Positions 45,872 to 55,400 of a stretch of DNA of 64,000 bases are shown here, in pieces. Each line of letters opens with the position of its first letter. Position 1 is the stretch's first letter. Under the pieces are notes generated by a model. The model was not told where the DNA came from, made no database searches, and saw only the letters and a program-made list of their open reading frames with translations. The DNA is from Taishania sp036758285 (lineage in GTDB: Bacteria > Bacteroidota > Bacteroidia > Flavobacteriales_D > Crocinitomicaceae): positions 15,209-79,208 of the forward strand of contig DAIOWV010000004.1 of the NCBI GenBank assembly GCA_036758285.1. The letters run 5' to 3'. Position numbers and translations under genes: made by a program.

Positions 45872-46520
45872 TCGAACTATATTCTTTTTGCATCAAAGCA
45901 ATACATTCTTTCATTCTACGAAACATTCCTTCTTTATCACCTCTTAACACCATTCGAAGATGATTTTCTTTATCAACTAACAGCATCAATTCGTGGATTG
46001 AACTTCCTCCAAAATAATTATCTCCAGATTGAATTAAATTATTTCCATTATGCTCAATGTCATATACTTGCTTCGAATCTCCTTTTGCTAAAATCCATTT
46101 CTCTGGATCGTAATTGTGAATTTTATCCTTCAAAAGTTCTTCTGTTGGTCCGAGATCTTGAACAGGATTACCATTTTCATCATACACAAAAGTTATGATT
46201 TTGTAATCTGCAAGCGTTTTTTTAGGTCGAATGTGCTGATAAATAATTTTCTCAAAAGTAAACAAGCTTATTCCACAACTATCAACACAATTTTCTCGTA
46301 GATTAAAGAATAAAACTACCTTCCCTTTAAAATCATCTTGTGTAAATTGCTTACCATTAACATCAACAAATGAGTAATTATTTACTTTTCCAAAATCCTC
46401 TAAGGTTTTAAACTTCATGTTACACCCCCTAGAAAGGATTATCAATAAAATAGCCGGAGCAAATAAGAGCAAGACTGCATAAATCCCTCTCATTCGTCCG
46501 GCAGTTTTTTCACCAGTCAT
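45855..46520 (-). CDS. Divergent SCO-like thioredoxin-fold protein
   Basis: 221 residues with one N-terminal TM anchor (about 10-30). The thioredoxin-like domain shows FVDVNGKQFTQDDFKGKVVLFFN, a CxxxC (NCVDSCG) at the SCO copper-motif position, and a late His in SSIHELMLLVD like the third SCO ligand. Overall sequence differs clearly from the canonical SCO protein encoded next to it. Probable second copper or thiol-redox factor for oxidase assembly; this is inference from motif plus operon position. Confidence 0.72.
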   Translation of the reverse strand: MTGEKTAGRMRGIYAVLLLFAPAILLIILSRGCNMKFKTLEDFGKVNNYSFVDVNGKQFTQDDFKGKVVLFFNLRENCVDSCGISLFTFEKIIYQHIRPKKTLADYKIITFVYDENGNPVQDLGPTEELLKDKIHNYDPEKWILAKGDSKQVYDIEHNGNNLIQSGDNYFGGSSIHELMLLVDKENHLRMVLRGDKEGMFRRMKECIALMQKEYSSNEVKK

Positions 46521-46539
46521 GGTTAAATTTTATTAAACT

Positions 46540-46917
46540 TTATACTCCGTATGTTTCCAAAGCTTTACCAACATGCGTAGCTTCTGTTAATCCGATAAAG
46601 ATTAGATACACCATAAAAATCAAATAAGGTATAAGAATCATCATTTTTAGATTCTTTCTCTCTTGACCCAAGTGCATAAAAACCATCACAATATAAGCTG
46701 CTTTGATAATTGTCAAAACAATATATCCCCATTTGATAGTTTCCCAAGCCCATCCAGTTACGTTTCCACGTCCCCAAACGATACCTACTCCTACCTCAAG
46801 TGCAGTAATAAAAGATAAAATGAAAGTAACTTTATATATTTCTTTACGAATTTTCTTTCCTTCTTCTTCAGAATGATGAGTATGCAATGAATACTCGATT
46901 ACGTCATCTCTTTCCAT
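46540..46917 (-). CDS. Cytochrome c oxidase subunit IV family protein
   Basis: 125 residues with three TM segments (about 28-48, 62-84, 92-112) after a His/Glu-rich N-terminus (HTHHSEEEGKKIRKEIYKV). WETIKWGYIVLTIIKAAYIVMVFMHLGQE is the family signature. Small accessory subunit of the caa3/cbo-type oxidase, in the order III-III-IV. Confidence 0.88.
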   Translation of the reverse strand: MERDDVIEYSLHTHHSEEEGKKIRKEIYKVTFILSFITALEVGVGIVWGRGNVTGWAWETIKWGYIVLTIIKAAYIVMVFMHLGQERKNLKMMILIPYLIFMVYLIFIGLTEATHVGKALETYGV

Positions 46918-46948
46918 ATCTATAGTTTTTTTGTGTTATTAAATTGAA

Positions 46949-47986
46949 TTAAACTAGGTAGAAGAATGTAAATACAAATACCCAAACCAAGTCAACAAAG
47001 TGCCAGTACAATCCTGATTTTTCAACCATTTCATAATGACCTCTTTTCTCATACGTTCCTTTCAACACGTTGATGAAAACGATAATATTAATTAAAATAC
47101 CAATCGAAACGTGGAAACCGTGGAAACCTGTAATGAAGAAGAAATAATTAGCATACAATTTAGGACCGTATTCATTACGCTCTAAGTTTGCACCATAAAT
47201 AATTCTTTGTTTTTCACCAGAATAAGCAGCTTCGTAATAAAGTTTTGTAGCTTCCGCTCCTTCAATTTTATCACGTAATTTATATTTTGAACCTGCTTCC
47301 TTAACAACTAACGTCATTTTCACATCAGCTGCTTTTGCAATTTTTGCAATAGACCCGTCATGTAAAGTGATCATTTCATCTTTTACATGTCCTGCCTCAA
47401 CAGCATGTTGAAATTCGTGCATTAAATCCAAATCTTTATCTGTAAGAACTTGTCCTTTGTGATAATGGTGTCCTGAAACTTGCACATCGAAATTTTTAAT
47501 TTCTCCGAATTTTTCAGCGTGAACTACAGCTTTTGATCCATCTGCCAATTCAACTTTACCAAAGCTAGATCCGTGAATAAAATGTGACCATTCCCAAGCT
47601 TGAGAACCAACGAAAATAATACCACCTAATATTGTTGCAATCATCCATTTAATAACCCCTTTTCTATCCATACGGTGCCCAGCTTCAACAGCAAGTACCA
47701 TAGTTACAGAAGATACGATTAGCAAAAAGGTCATGAAAGCCACGTAAATCAACGGGAAATTTCCATGTAAAAATGGTAACGAGTGAAAAGTTTCCTCTCC
47801 AATCGGCCATTCACCACCGTAAGCATGTCTAGAAAATCCGTAGGCTACTAAAAAACCTCCAAATGTTAATGCATCTGATACTAAGAAGTACCACATCATT
47901 TGTTTTCCATAACTTACTTTAAAAGGAGATTCTTTTCCTCCCCATACATTTGTAGAATCAATGTGTTCAGAAGTGTGTCCAGCCAT
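46949..47986 (-). CDS. Cytochrome c oxidase subunit III, with a large hydrophilic insertion
   Basis: 345 residues. Typical subunit III helices are present: MMWYFLVSDALTFGGFLVAYG, FPLIYVAFMTFLLIVSSVTM, ATILGGIIFVGSQAWEWSHF, and after the insertion YFFFITGFHGFHVSIGILIN and WHFVDLVWVFVFTFFYLV. About 135 polar residues (roughly 141-275) sit between the fourth and fifth helix and probably face the periplasm; typical subunit III has only a short loop here. Second of two consecutive subunit III genes. Confidence 0.9.
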   Translation of the reverse strand: MAGHTSEHIDSTNVWGGKESPFKVSYGKQMMWYFLVSDALTFGGFLVAYGFSRHAYGGEWPIGEETFHSLPFLHGNFPLIYVAFMTFLLIVSSVTMVLAVEAGHRMDRKGVIKWMIATILGGIIFVGSQAWEWSHFIHGSSFGKVELADGSKAVVHAEKFGEIKNFDVQVSGHHYHKGQVLTDKDLDLMHEFQHAVEAGHVKDEMITLHDGSIAKIAKAADVKMTLVVKEAGSKYKLRDKIEGAEATKLYYEAAYSGEKQRIIYGANLERNEYGPKLYANYFFFITGFHGFHVSIGILINIIVFINVLKGTYEKRGHYEMVEKSGLYWHFVDLVWVFVFTFFYLV

Positions 47987-48010
47987 TTCTTAAAATATTT
48001 TTTTGCAAGT

Positions 48011-49072
48011 TTAATGAATAAAAAGTAAAAACAACAATAAAAAGAGCCATAATGTGCCTAAAAAATGCCAAAATATTCCTGTAGCTCTTAAACCTATCGA
48101 GTCTCCATCGGTGTATTTACCTAAAAAAGAGTAAGATACAGTTCTAACCATAAAAAATAAAGTAAATACAATATGTAATAAATGTAAAAAAGTTATTACA
48201 TATAAATATGAAGAAGCAGTATCTGCAGAATCCATTGCTTTATTTAAAAGATAAGGACTCAATTTTTGATCACCAAAATAAAGTGTTCTATTTTTATATG
48301 AAAGCTCTTTACTTTTGTAAAAAACGTGAAAATCTTTTCCAAATTCACCTTTAACAAAAAAGTCACCTCTTCCGTCTCGAATATGTTCTGCCCAAGTTCT
48401 TAATCGATACAAATCATGAGATCCAATTACTTTTCCATCAGGTAAAACTAATTTATTATCCAAATATGCAACGGGTTCACTCTCATACAGTAGAACAAAG
48501 TCACTTCCATAACCTTTAATATCATTTAAACCTTTATCTCTATCAGCATTTTGAAATTGTTTACCAATTGATTCAATTTTCGCCTTGGTTGCTTGGTCAA
48601 CTTTTTTTCCTTCGATTAGATAGTCATTTCCTTCAACAACTAAATATTTTCCTTTGTACTTTAAAGAATAATAATCACCATACCTACCTTCATTCACTAA
48701 AATTTTATTACCACTAGCATAAACTCCTCTATCAACCAATTCTCCATAACCTTTAAATTGGAAAATAACAAACCCTAATCCCAATAAAAAGGTGATTGAA
48801 ATCAATACTGATAATTTCTTTTTGTTTTTTTCGTTCGCAGCCCTAACTGATAAAATAAAAGTAACACTACTTAAAACAATTAACCCTGTAGAAATAAAAA
48901 ACGGAGTTGGAAATGGAGTTTTCAACCAAAAAGATCCCCCCATTGATACAACATATGCAGATATTAATGCTGCAAATATCATCGAAATACTACCCAGTGA
49001 TGCATAAACCAGATTTTTCTTCACTTTCTCCTTTAATTCAGGAGTCATCTCTGCCTCAAACTTTTCTCTCAT
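48011..49072 (-). CDS. Heme-copper oxidase subunit III-like protein, with a large hydrophilic insertion
   Basis: 353 residues. TM segments lie at about 20-45, 55-76, 88-107, 284-310 and 330-352. They are split by a beta-rich soluble insertion of about 175 residues (107-282) in the same topological place as in the neighbouring paralogue but unrelated in sequence. FWHFLGTLWLFLLLFLLFIH at the C-terminus is a subunit III hallmark. Encoded 13 bases after ctaB and 24 bases before the second subunit III gene. Confidence 0.85.
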   Translation of the reverse strand: MREKFEAEMTPELKEKVKKNLVYASLGSISMIFAALISAYVVSMGGSFWLKTPFPTPFFISTGLIVLSSVTFILSVRAANEKNKKKLSVLISITFLLGLGFVIFQFKGYGELVDRGVYASGNKILVNEGRYGDYYSLKYKGKYLVVEGNDYLIEGKKVDQATKAKIESIGKQFQNADRDKGLNDIKGYGSDFVLLYESEPVAYLDNKLVLPDGKVIGSHDLYRLRTWAEHIRDGRGDFFVKGEFGKDFHVFYKSKELSYKNRTLYFGDQKLSPYLLNKAMDSADTASSYLYVITFLHLLHIVFTLFFMVRTVSYSFLGKYTDGDSIGLRATGIFWHFLGTLWLFLLLFLLFIH

Positions 49073-49085
49073 TTCTGTCTTTTGT

Positions 49086-49985
49086 TTAATTCAACACTAT
49101 TGGAATGATTTCTTTCAATTTTTCTAAAAAAATGTCTGTTCGGTCAAAAACATACATAAATTGAATAATTGGCAAATAAATTATCGATGCTATCATTAAT
49201 CGCTTTGCATCTTTTGCATCACATGTTTGATATAAACGGTGTGCTGTCAAGTAAAACAATGCTCCTAAAATTGTTGCAATTACCAATGACACGGTCCCAG
49301 TCCAATCTAATACCCAAGGCAAAAGGCTAAAAGGGATTAAAAACAAAGAATATAATGTTATAAAAAATGCTGAATTTTTAGATTTACCTGATTTTGAAGG
49401 TAATAAAGAAAAACCTCCAGCTTTATAATCATCATAAACAACCCATGCAATGGCCCAAAAGTGGGGAAATTGCCAAATAAACTGAATAAAAAACAAAACT
49501 CCAGGCACTAATGAAAACTGTCCGCTTGCTGCAATTGCACCTAACATTGGAGGAATTGCTCCAGGAAATGCACCAACAAACACAGCCCAAGCTGATTTTC
49601 GTTTCATTGGTGTGTACATAAAGACATAAGAAACGTAAGCAGCCAAACCTAAAATCGCAGATGGAATGTTAATATAAGCCAACATTGCTGTACCAACAAC
49701 TAAAGAAACAATGACAACGATGTATGCTTCTTTCAATGACATCAAACCTGCTGGTAGTGGTCGTTGTTTGGTACGATTCATCAATGCGTCTAAATCTTTT
49801 TCCCAAATTTGATTTGATCCGTTAGATGCAGCGGTCACTAATGTACCTCCAACAATTAGCAAGAAAATTTCTAACCATTCTGTTCCTCCATTAAAAAGAT
49901 ATCCGGCTAAAGCAGACAAGACAACCGAAAATGCTAATCTAAACTTAGTAAATACGAGATACTGTTTCAATTTATTTCCAACCAT
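49086..49985 (-). CDS. ctaB: Protoheme IX farnesyltransferase (heme O synthase)
   Basis: UbiA-family membrane prenyltransferase, about 299 residues and nine TM helices. It transfers farnesyl diphosphate to heme B to give heme O for the oxidase. First Asp-rich motif in SNQIWEKDLDALMNRTKQRPLP and second in YDDYKAGGFSLLP. The ATG at 50003 lies very close to the -7 element at 50012-50019, so the internal start MVGNKLKQY at 49985 is preferred. First gene of the oxidase operon. Confidence 0.93.
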   Translation of the reverse strand: MVGNKLKQYLVFTKFRLAFSVVLSALAGYLFNGGTEWLEIFLLIVGGTLVTAASNGSNQIWEKDLDALMNRTKQRPLPAGLMSLKEAYIVVIVSLVVGTAMLAYINIPSAILGLAAYVSYVFMYTPMKRKSAWAVFVGAFPGAIPPMLGAIAASGQFSLVPGVLFFIQFIWQFPHFWAIAWVVYDDYKAGGFSLLPSKSGKSKNSAFFITLYSLFLIPFSLLPWVLDWTGTVSLVIATILGALFYLTAHRLYQTCDAKDAKRLMIASIIYLPIIQFMYVFDRTDIFLEKLKEIIPIVLN

Positions 49986-50011
49986 ACCGGTAAGGTGTTT
50001 CAATTTTGGTG

Positions 50012-50019
50012 CAAAAGTA
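50012..50019 (-). promoter_or_regulatory. -7 promoter element of the oxidase operon
   Basis: Minus-strand TACTTTTG, 26 bases upstream of the preferred ctaB start at 49985. Confidence 0.5.
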
Positions 50020-50081
50020 CTAAATAATTAAAGAGGTAGTGTTAAATGGTTGAATGAAAAAATGAATTTTTATAGTGTTAA

Positions 50082-50822
50082 CTAAATAATGTGAATCAAA
50101 TCTTTTTTCTTTCCAAGATTTAAATCAATCAATTCTAGTCTTCTTATTGACGTAAATGAACCCATATCAGAATCTCCATTGATTAAAATCGCTCCCATGA
50201 GAACAATATAGTGACAATTGTAGTTCGTTCTTTTTACTAATTCTTCAATTCGTTTATCAATTGCTTGATACAAAACTTCTGTTGCTTCAAAAATTTTATT
50301 TTTTGCTTGTAAAATAGTATCCCTATCACTTAATACAATCTGTTCGATTGTATTCATTTGATAATCCATATCCTCCATTCTTCCTTCTACAATATTATTT
50401 TTTTCTAAATTTTCAATTGCAGAAATTGTTGCACCACAACAAGTGGTACTATGACTTTGTCCTACTCTATTGATATGTCCTATCTCTCCTTTTTTGGAAA
50501 TACCAACATGAGGTCCATAATAGATAAAAACACCACCTTCATCAGGAATATGGCTAGCAAATGCCCCCATACCTGTCAATCCAGCAAAAGGAAATCCACT
50601 TAAACCTCCTAATTTAAAAGGCCCTAAAAACTCCTCCGCTCTTATTGGATATTGTATACTATTAACATCATCACTGCAAATGCTATCTGCAAACATTACT
50701 GTTGAAGGATCTATCTCTAATTCATCTTCGAAATAGCTAATTACTTTGTTAAAAGCATCAATAGTAGTTATTGCATTCGGATACCAATTATGAATAACTT
50801 CTAGTTTCTTTTTTTTCAACAT
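50082..50822 (-). CDS. LCIB/C-type (theta-class-like) carbonic anhydrase homologue
   Basis: 246 residues, no signal peptide. The sequence matches my knowledge of the limiting-CO2-inducible LCIB/LCIC family, first known from algae and later found in bacteria. It has SICSDDVN with C49, then FKLGGLSGFPFAGLTGMGAFASHIP (glycine-rich core), YYGPHVGIS with H105, and STTCCGA with C128/C129. A Cys-His-Cys zinc site (C49, H105, C129) would give a beta-carbonic-anhydrase-like active centre interconverting CO2 and bicarbonate. The neighbouring oxidase operon is separate (its promoter lies between). Activity is inferred; some family members are inactive. Confidence 0.78.
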   Translation of the reverse strand: MLKKKKLEVIHNWYPNAITTIDAFNKVISYFEDELEIDPSTVMFADSICSDDVNSIQYPIRAEEFLGPFKLGGLSGFPFAGLTGMGAFASHIPDEGGVFIYYGPHVGISKKGEIGHINRVGQSHSTTCCGATISAIENLEKNNIVEGRMEDMDYQMNTIEQIVLSDRDTILQAKNKIFEATEVLYQAIDKRIEELVKRTNYNCHYIVLMGAILINGDSDMGSFTSIRRLELIDLNLGKKKDLIHII

Positions 50823-50868
50823 AATCTAATGATTTTGTAAATCTTAAAATAGACAAATTAAGTACAAA

Positions 50869-50898
50869 AAAAAACACTATTTTTCAATAGTGTTTTTT
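50869..50898 (-). terminator. Terminator of the multidrug efflux operon
   Basis: AAAAAACACTATT and its complement AATAGTGTTTTTT with a 4-base loop, just after the stop of the TolC-like gene. Confidence 0.85.
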
Positions 50899-50902
50899 AA
50901 AT

Positions 50903-52324
50903 TTATCTCCATCCTCCTCCTAATGAACGATATAAATCAACTATCGCTTTACATTCTTGGAGTTTATCATTTACTGAAGCTAATTGAGCACTGATTAGCC
51001 CTTGCTCTGAAGTCAAAACATCAGTATAGTTTGTATTACTACTATATTCCAATAATTGCATACGAAAACTAACTGCTTGTTCAAGAGATTCAACTTGCTT
51101 TTTACGAATCACTTGTTTTTCTTTTGCCATATCATAAGCATATAGAGCGTCTGTAACTTCCTGCCCAGCTGTTAATAGTGTTTTTTCAAATGTGTTCCAA
51201 GCCTGTTGTTGAGCTAATTTTGCATTTCGATGATTTGTTTTTAACTGTCCTCTTTGAAAGATAGGTTGAGTTAACCCACCTACTAGATTCACAAAAATAC
51301 TTGATGGATCTAGTAAAGTTCGAGTAGTCAAAGCGCTTATCCCTCCACTACCCGCAGACAATCTTATCGAAGGATAAAACGATGCTTTGGCAACATTTGT
51401 TACTTCAAAAGCTTGTCTAAATGATAACTCAGCCGCTTGAACATCAGGTCTATTTGATAACAATTGAACAGGAATACCAATTTTTAGATCAGCATTTAAT
51501 GTTTCTCCTTCTAACTTACCTCTTTGAATTGACTGTAAAGGTCTGACAGTTAAAACACAAAGCGTATTTTCCAACTCGCGAATTGCTTGTTTGATTTCAG
51601 GAATACTTACTTGGGCTGCATATAAATTAGATTCTGCTTGTACAACATCAGCACCCGTTAAATTACCAGCTTCCATTAATGCCTTCATAGCAACCACCGT
51701 TTTTTCACGAACTGCAATCGTTTCTTTGGTAATTTCTAATTGTTTATCCAATGCCATTAAAGAATAATATGCTTCAGCAATAGTTGCTACCAACGCCGTT
51801 TTTACAGCATTTTGTGATGCAACTGAACGCATCCAAGATGCATGAGCTCCGCGTTTTGCAGCTGATAACTTACCCCAAATTTCTAACTCCCAACTTGTTG
51901 AAAATCCTAAAGAAACTGTTGTTGTTTGTAGATTAATATTAATATTTGGAGGTAAATTTAATGAACTTTGAGACGTTTTATTATACGTTACCTGCGGACT
52001 AAAATCTAAACTTGGTAAAAACGCCATTTTACTTTGTTTCAATGTGTTTTCAGCACTTGAAATCTGTAAAATTGCATTTTGAAGATCGTAATTTTTATTT
52101 AATCCTTCTTGAATTAAAGATTTTAAATTCTCATCAGTAAAAAAATCTTGCCATGGAATATCTGCGATAGACAATGTATCTTCTGATTTAGAATCTCGAT
52201 ACAGTTCTTTTTGTTGACTGTCAGTTAACTCAACCTCTTCATATTTCTTTGTAACCAAACCACAACCAGTCATTGAAATTGTGAGAATCGTTATGAATAT
52301 GTATTTAATAAAATTTGACTTCAT
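50903..52324 (-). CDS. Outer-membrane efflux lipoprotein (TolC/NodT-OprM type)
   Basis: 473 residues with a lipobox at SMTGC (Cys21). Two OEP repeats form the beta-barrel/alpha-barrel channel: LIQEGLNKNYDLQNAILQI with SFSTSWELEIWGKLSAAKRG in the first, and IPVQLLSNRPDVQAAELSFR with GLTQPIFQRGQLKTNHRNAK in the second. It is the outer channel of the AcrAB-type pump encoded upstream, and the last gene of the tetR-acrA-acrB-tolC operon. Confidence 0.93.
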   Translation of the reverse strand: MKSNFIKYIFITILTISMTGCGLVTKKYEEVELTDSQQKELYRDSKSEDTLSIADIPWQDFFTDENLKSLIQEGLNKNYDLQNAILQISSAENTLKQSKMAFLPSLDFSPQVTYNKTSQSSLNLPPNININLQTTTVSLGFSTSWELEIWGKLSAAKRGAHASWMRSVASQNAVKTALVATIAEAYYSLMALDKQLEITKETIAVREKTVVAMKALMEAGNLTGADVVQAESNLYAAQVSIPEIKQAIRELENTLCVLTVRPLQSIQRGKLEGETLNADLKIGIPVQLLSNRPDVQAAELSFRQAFEVTNVAKASFYPSIRLSAGSGGISALTTRTLLDPSSIFVNLVGGLTQPIFQRGQLKTNHRNAKLAQQQAWNTFEKTLLTAGQEVTDALYAYDMAKEKQVIRKKQVESLEQAVSFRMQLLEYSSNTNYTDVLTSEQGLISAQLASVNDKLQECKAIVDLYRSLGGGWR

Positions 52325-52355
52325 CTTTTTCTATTTTATCTCTTTTGAAAAAATG

Positions 52356-52433
52356 GTATTGTCACCTCCCTTTCCACTCCTTTATTATTGATTTTACTCA
52401 AAAACAACCAACACATAAGGAAGGTAACAATAC
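52356..52433 (-). other. Intra-operon stem-loop between acrB and the TolC-like gene
   Basis: Bases 52356-52369 and 52419-52433 are near-perfect inverted repeats (about 12 of 15 positions, core GTATTGT/ACAATAC) separated by about 50 bases. They start two bases after the acrB stop and end before the next gene. No T run follows, so this is more likely an mRNA processing or stability element than a terminator. Confidence 0.4.
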
Positions 52434-52434
52434 A

Positions 52435-55400
52435 TTAATCTTTTGTTTTTTGACCTCCAATTTTTTCTTGTAAGCTTTGGAACACAACAAAAAGTGCTGG
52501 AATAACAAATACACCAAATATTGTCCCAATGAGCATACCCCCAATTGCTCCAGTACCAATCGCATTATTACCAATCGCTCCTGCTCCTTTTGCTAACATT
52601 AATGGCAATAACCCCAAAATAAAAGCAAATGAAGTCATTAAAATAGGTCGTAAACGTGCAACAGCTCCCTGAACAGCCGCTTGAGCGATAGTTGCTCCTG
52701 ATTTTCTAGCATCTGCAGCAAACTCAACAATCAAAATTGCATTTTTCGCCAATAATCCAATGAGCATAATCAGAGTTATTTGCAAATAAATATTATTACT
52801 CACGTCAAATAGCCAAGCAAAAATAAATGCACCTGCTAAACCAATTGGCAACGATAGCAACACTGCAAATGGCAACATATAACTTTCATACTGAGCAGAA
52901 AGTAAGAAATAAACAAATATTAAACACAACGCAAAAATGTAAATTGTTTGTCCACCAGCATTAATCTCTTCTCTTGTCATCCCTGAATATTCAAATCCAT
53001 ATCCGATAGGAAGCGTTTCTTTTGCGACAGCCTCGATTGCATTAATTGCATCTCCTGTACTATAACCTGGTGCAGGCGCCCCTTGAATATTAATTGAGGT
53101 AAACAAGTTAAAACGATTAATAATTTGAGGTCCAAAAACTTTTTTCAATTCAACAAATTGCGAAATAGGTGCCATTTCACCTTTGTTGTTTCGAACCATT
53201 ATCTTATTTAAGGATTCAGGATCAGCTCTAAAGTCTGCTTCTGCTTGATACATAACACGATATTGTTTTCCAAACTTATTAAAATTTGAAGCATAAACCC
53301 CACCATAGTAACCTTGCATTGTACCAAGAACATCTGAAACTGTTAATCCAGAACGTTTTATTGCCGGAACATTTAAATCAATTCGATATTGCGGATAATT
53401 TGGAGAAAAAGATGTTGCAGCATATTGAACTTCAGGTCGCGCATTTAAAGCTGCTAGGAATTTATCTTTATTTGCATTGAAATTCTCAATTGTTCCTCCT
53501 AATTGGTCTTGTAACTGAAACTCAAATCCACTACTGAATCCAAATCCCATAATTGTTGGACGAGGGAAGAATAATACTTTTGCGTCTTTTACGACACTTG
53601 TTCTTTTAAATAGTTCTTGAACAATTGAAGCTACATCTTGTCCTTTTCCTTTTCGTTCAGCCCACGGTTTAAGTTTTATGATAATCATACCATAATTACT
53701 TCCTGCTCCACTGATTAAGCTTCGACCTGAAATACGTAATATTTTACTAATTTCTGGAATATCTTTTACTGCATTCTCCACCTTCAACAACACTTCTTCT
53801 GTTCGTTCAATAGATGTACCTGGAGCTAAGGAAATATCTGACATTATACCTCCTGTATCTTCACTTGGAACAAATGCTTTTGGGCTTGAATTCATCAACA
53901 AAATAAATATCCCAACAAATGCAGCAATTCCAATAAACGCAACAGATTTTCTTTTTACAAAAAACTGAACTCCTTTTTTATATTTATTCGTTGTTGCATC
54001 AAATGCAGTATTGAAGGCTCCGTAAAAACGTTGTAAAAAACTTTTCTTTTTTCCTTCTTCATGGTGATGTGGTTTCAATAAAATAGCACATAATGCAGGA
54101 GATAAGGTTAATGCATTAATCGCAGAAATAACAATTGAAACAGCAAGTGTAATACCAAATTGTTTGTAAAAAACACCTGCAGAACCACTAATAAAAGCTA
54201 CTGGAATAAATACAGCAGACATGACCAACGTAATTGAAATAATTGCTCCACTTATTTCCCCCATTGCTTGATGAGTTGCTTTTCTGGCATTTGTCTCACC
54301 TTGTTCCATTTTAGCATGTACAGCTTCAACAACTACAATCGCATCATCGACCACAATACCAACAGCCAAAACCAATGCAAACAAAGTCAACATGTTAATT
54401 GTAAATCCAAACAAACTCAAAAAGAAAAAAGTACCAATGATTGCTACTGGAACAGAAATCGCTGGAATAAGTGTCGAACGCCAATCTTGTAAAAACACAA
54501 ACACTACAACGAACACTAAAATAAATGCCTCTATCAATGTACTAATTACTTTAGAAATGGACTCACTTAAAAAGTCATTCGCATTTACTAAAGTTGTATA
54601 TTTAATTCCTTCTGGAAAGTTTTTAGAGGCTTCATCCAAAACTTTTAATGAACCATTGATAACTTCTTGTGCATTTGAACCGGCTGTTTGAGCAATTGCA
54701 ACACCAACTGATTCATAAGCATTTGTTCTAGAACCTCCTGCATAGTTTTGTGCGCCTAATTCAATTCGAGCAACCTCCCCCAACGTTAAAACTTCTCCAT
54801 TTTCAGTTGAACGAACAACAATTTCTTCAAATTCTTCAATGCTTTGCAGACGTCCTTTGTATTTTAATGTGTATTGGAATGACTGATCTCCACTTTCTCC
54901 AAATTGACCTGGAGCAGCTTCAATATTTTGTTCTGCAAGTAAGGCCATTACATCTGAGGGCACGAGTCCATAACTCGCCATAATATCTGGTTTCAACCAA
55001 ATACGCATAGAGTAATCCTTTTGACCGAAAACCATTGCTTCTCCTACACCGTTTACACGTTTTATTTTAGGTAAAATATTGATGTTGGCATAATTTTGAA
55101 GAAAAGTCATGTCATAAGTTGAACTTTCACTATACAATGAGAAAATTAAAATATTATCACTTTGACGTTTTGCTGTTGTTACACCAGCTCTAGTTACCTC
55201 TTGAGGCAATAATGGAGTTGCTCTTGACACACGGTTTTGAACGTTTACAGCAGCTAAATCGGGATTTGTCCCTAGCTTAAAGTAAATACTAATAGAAGCT
55301 GATCCGTCATTGCTTGATGTAGAAGTCATATATGTCATATCTTCCACACCATTGATTTGTTCTTCCAATGGAATTACAACTGAAGTCATAACGACCTCTG

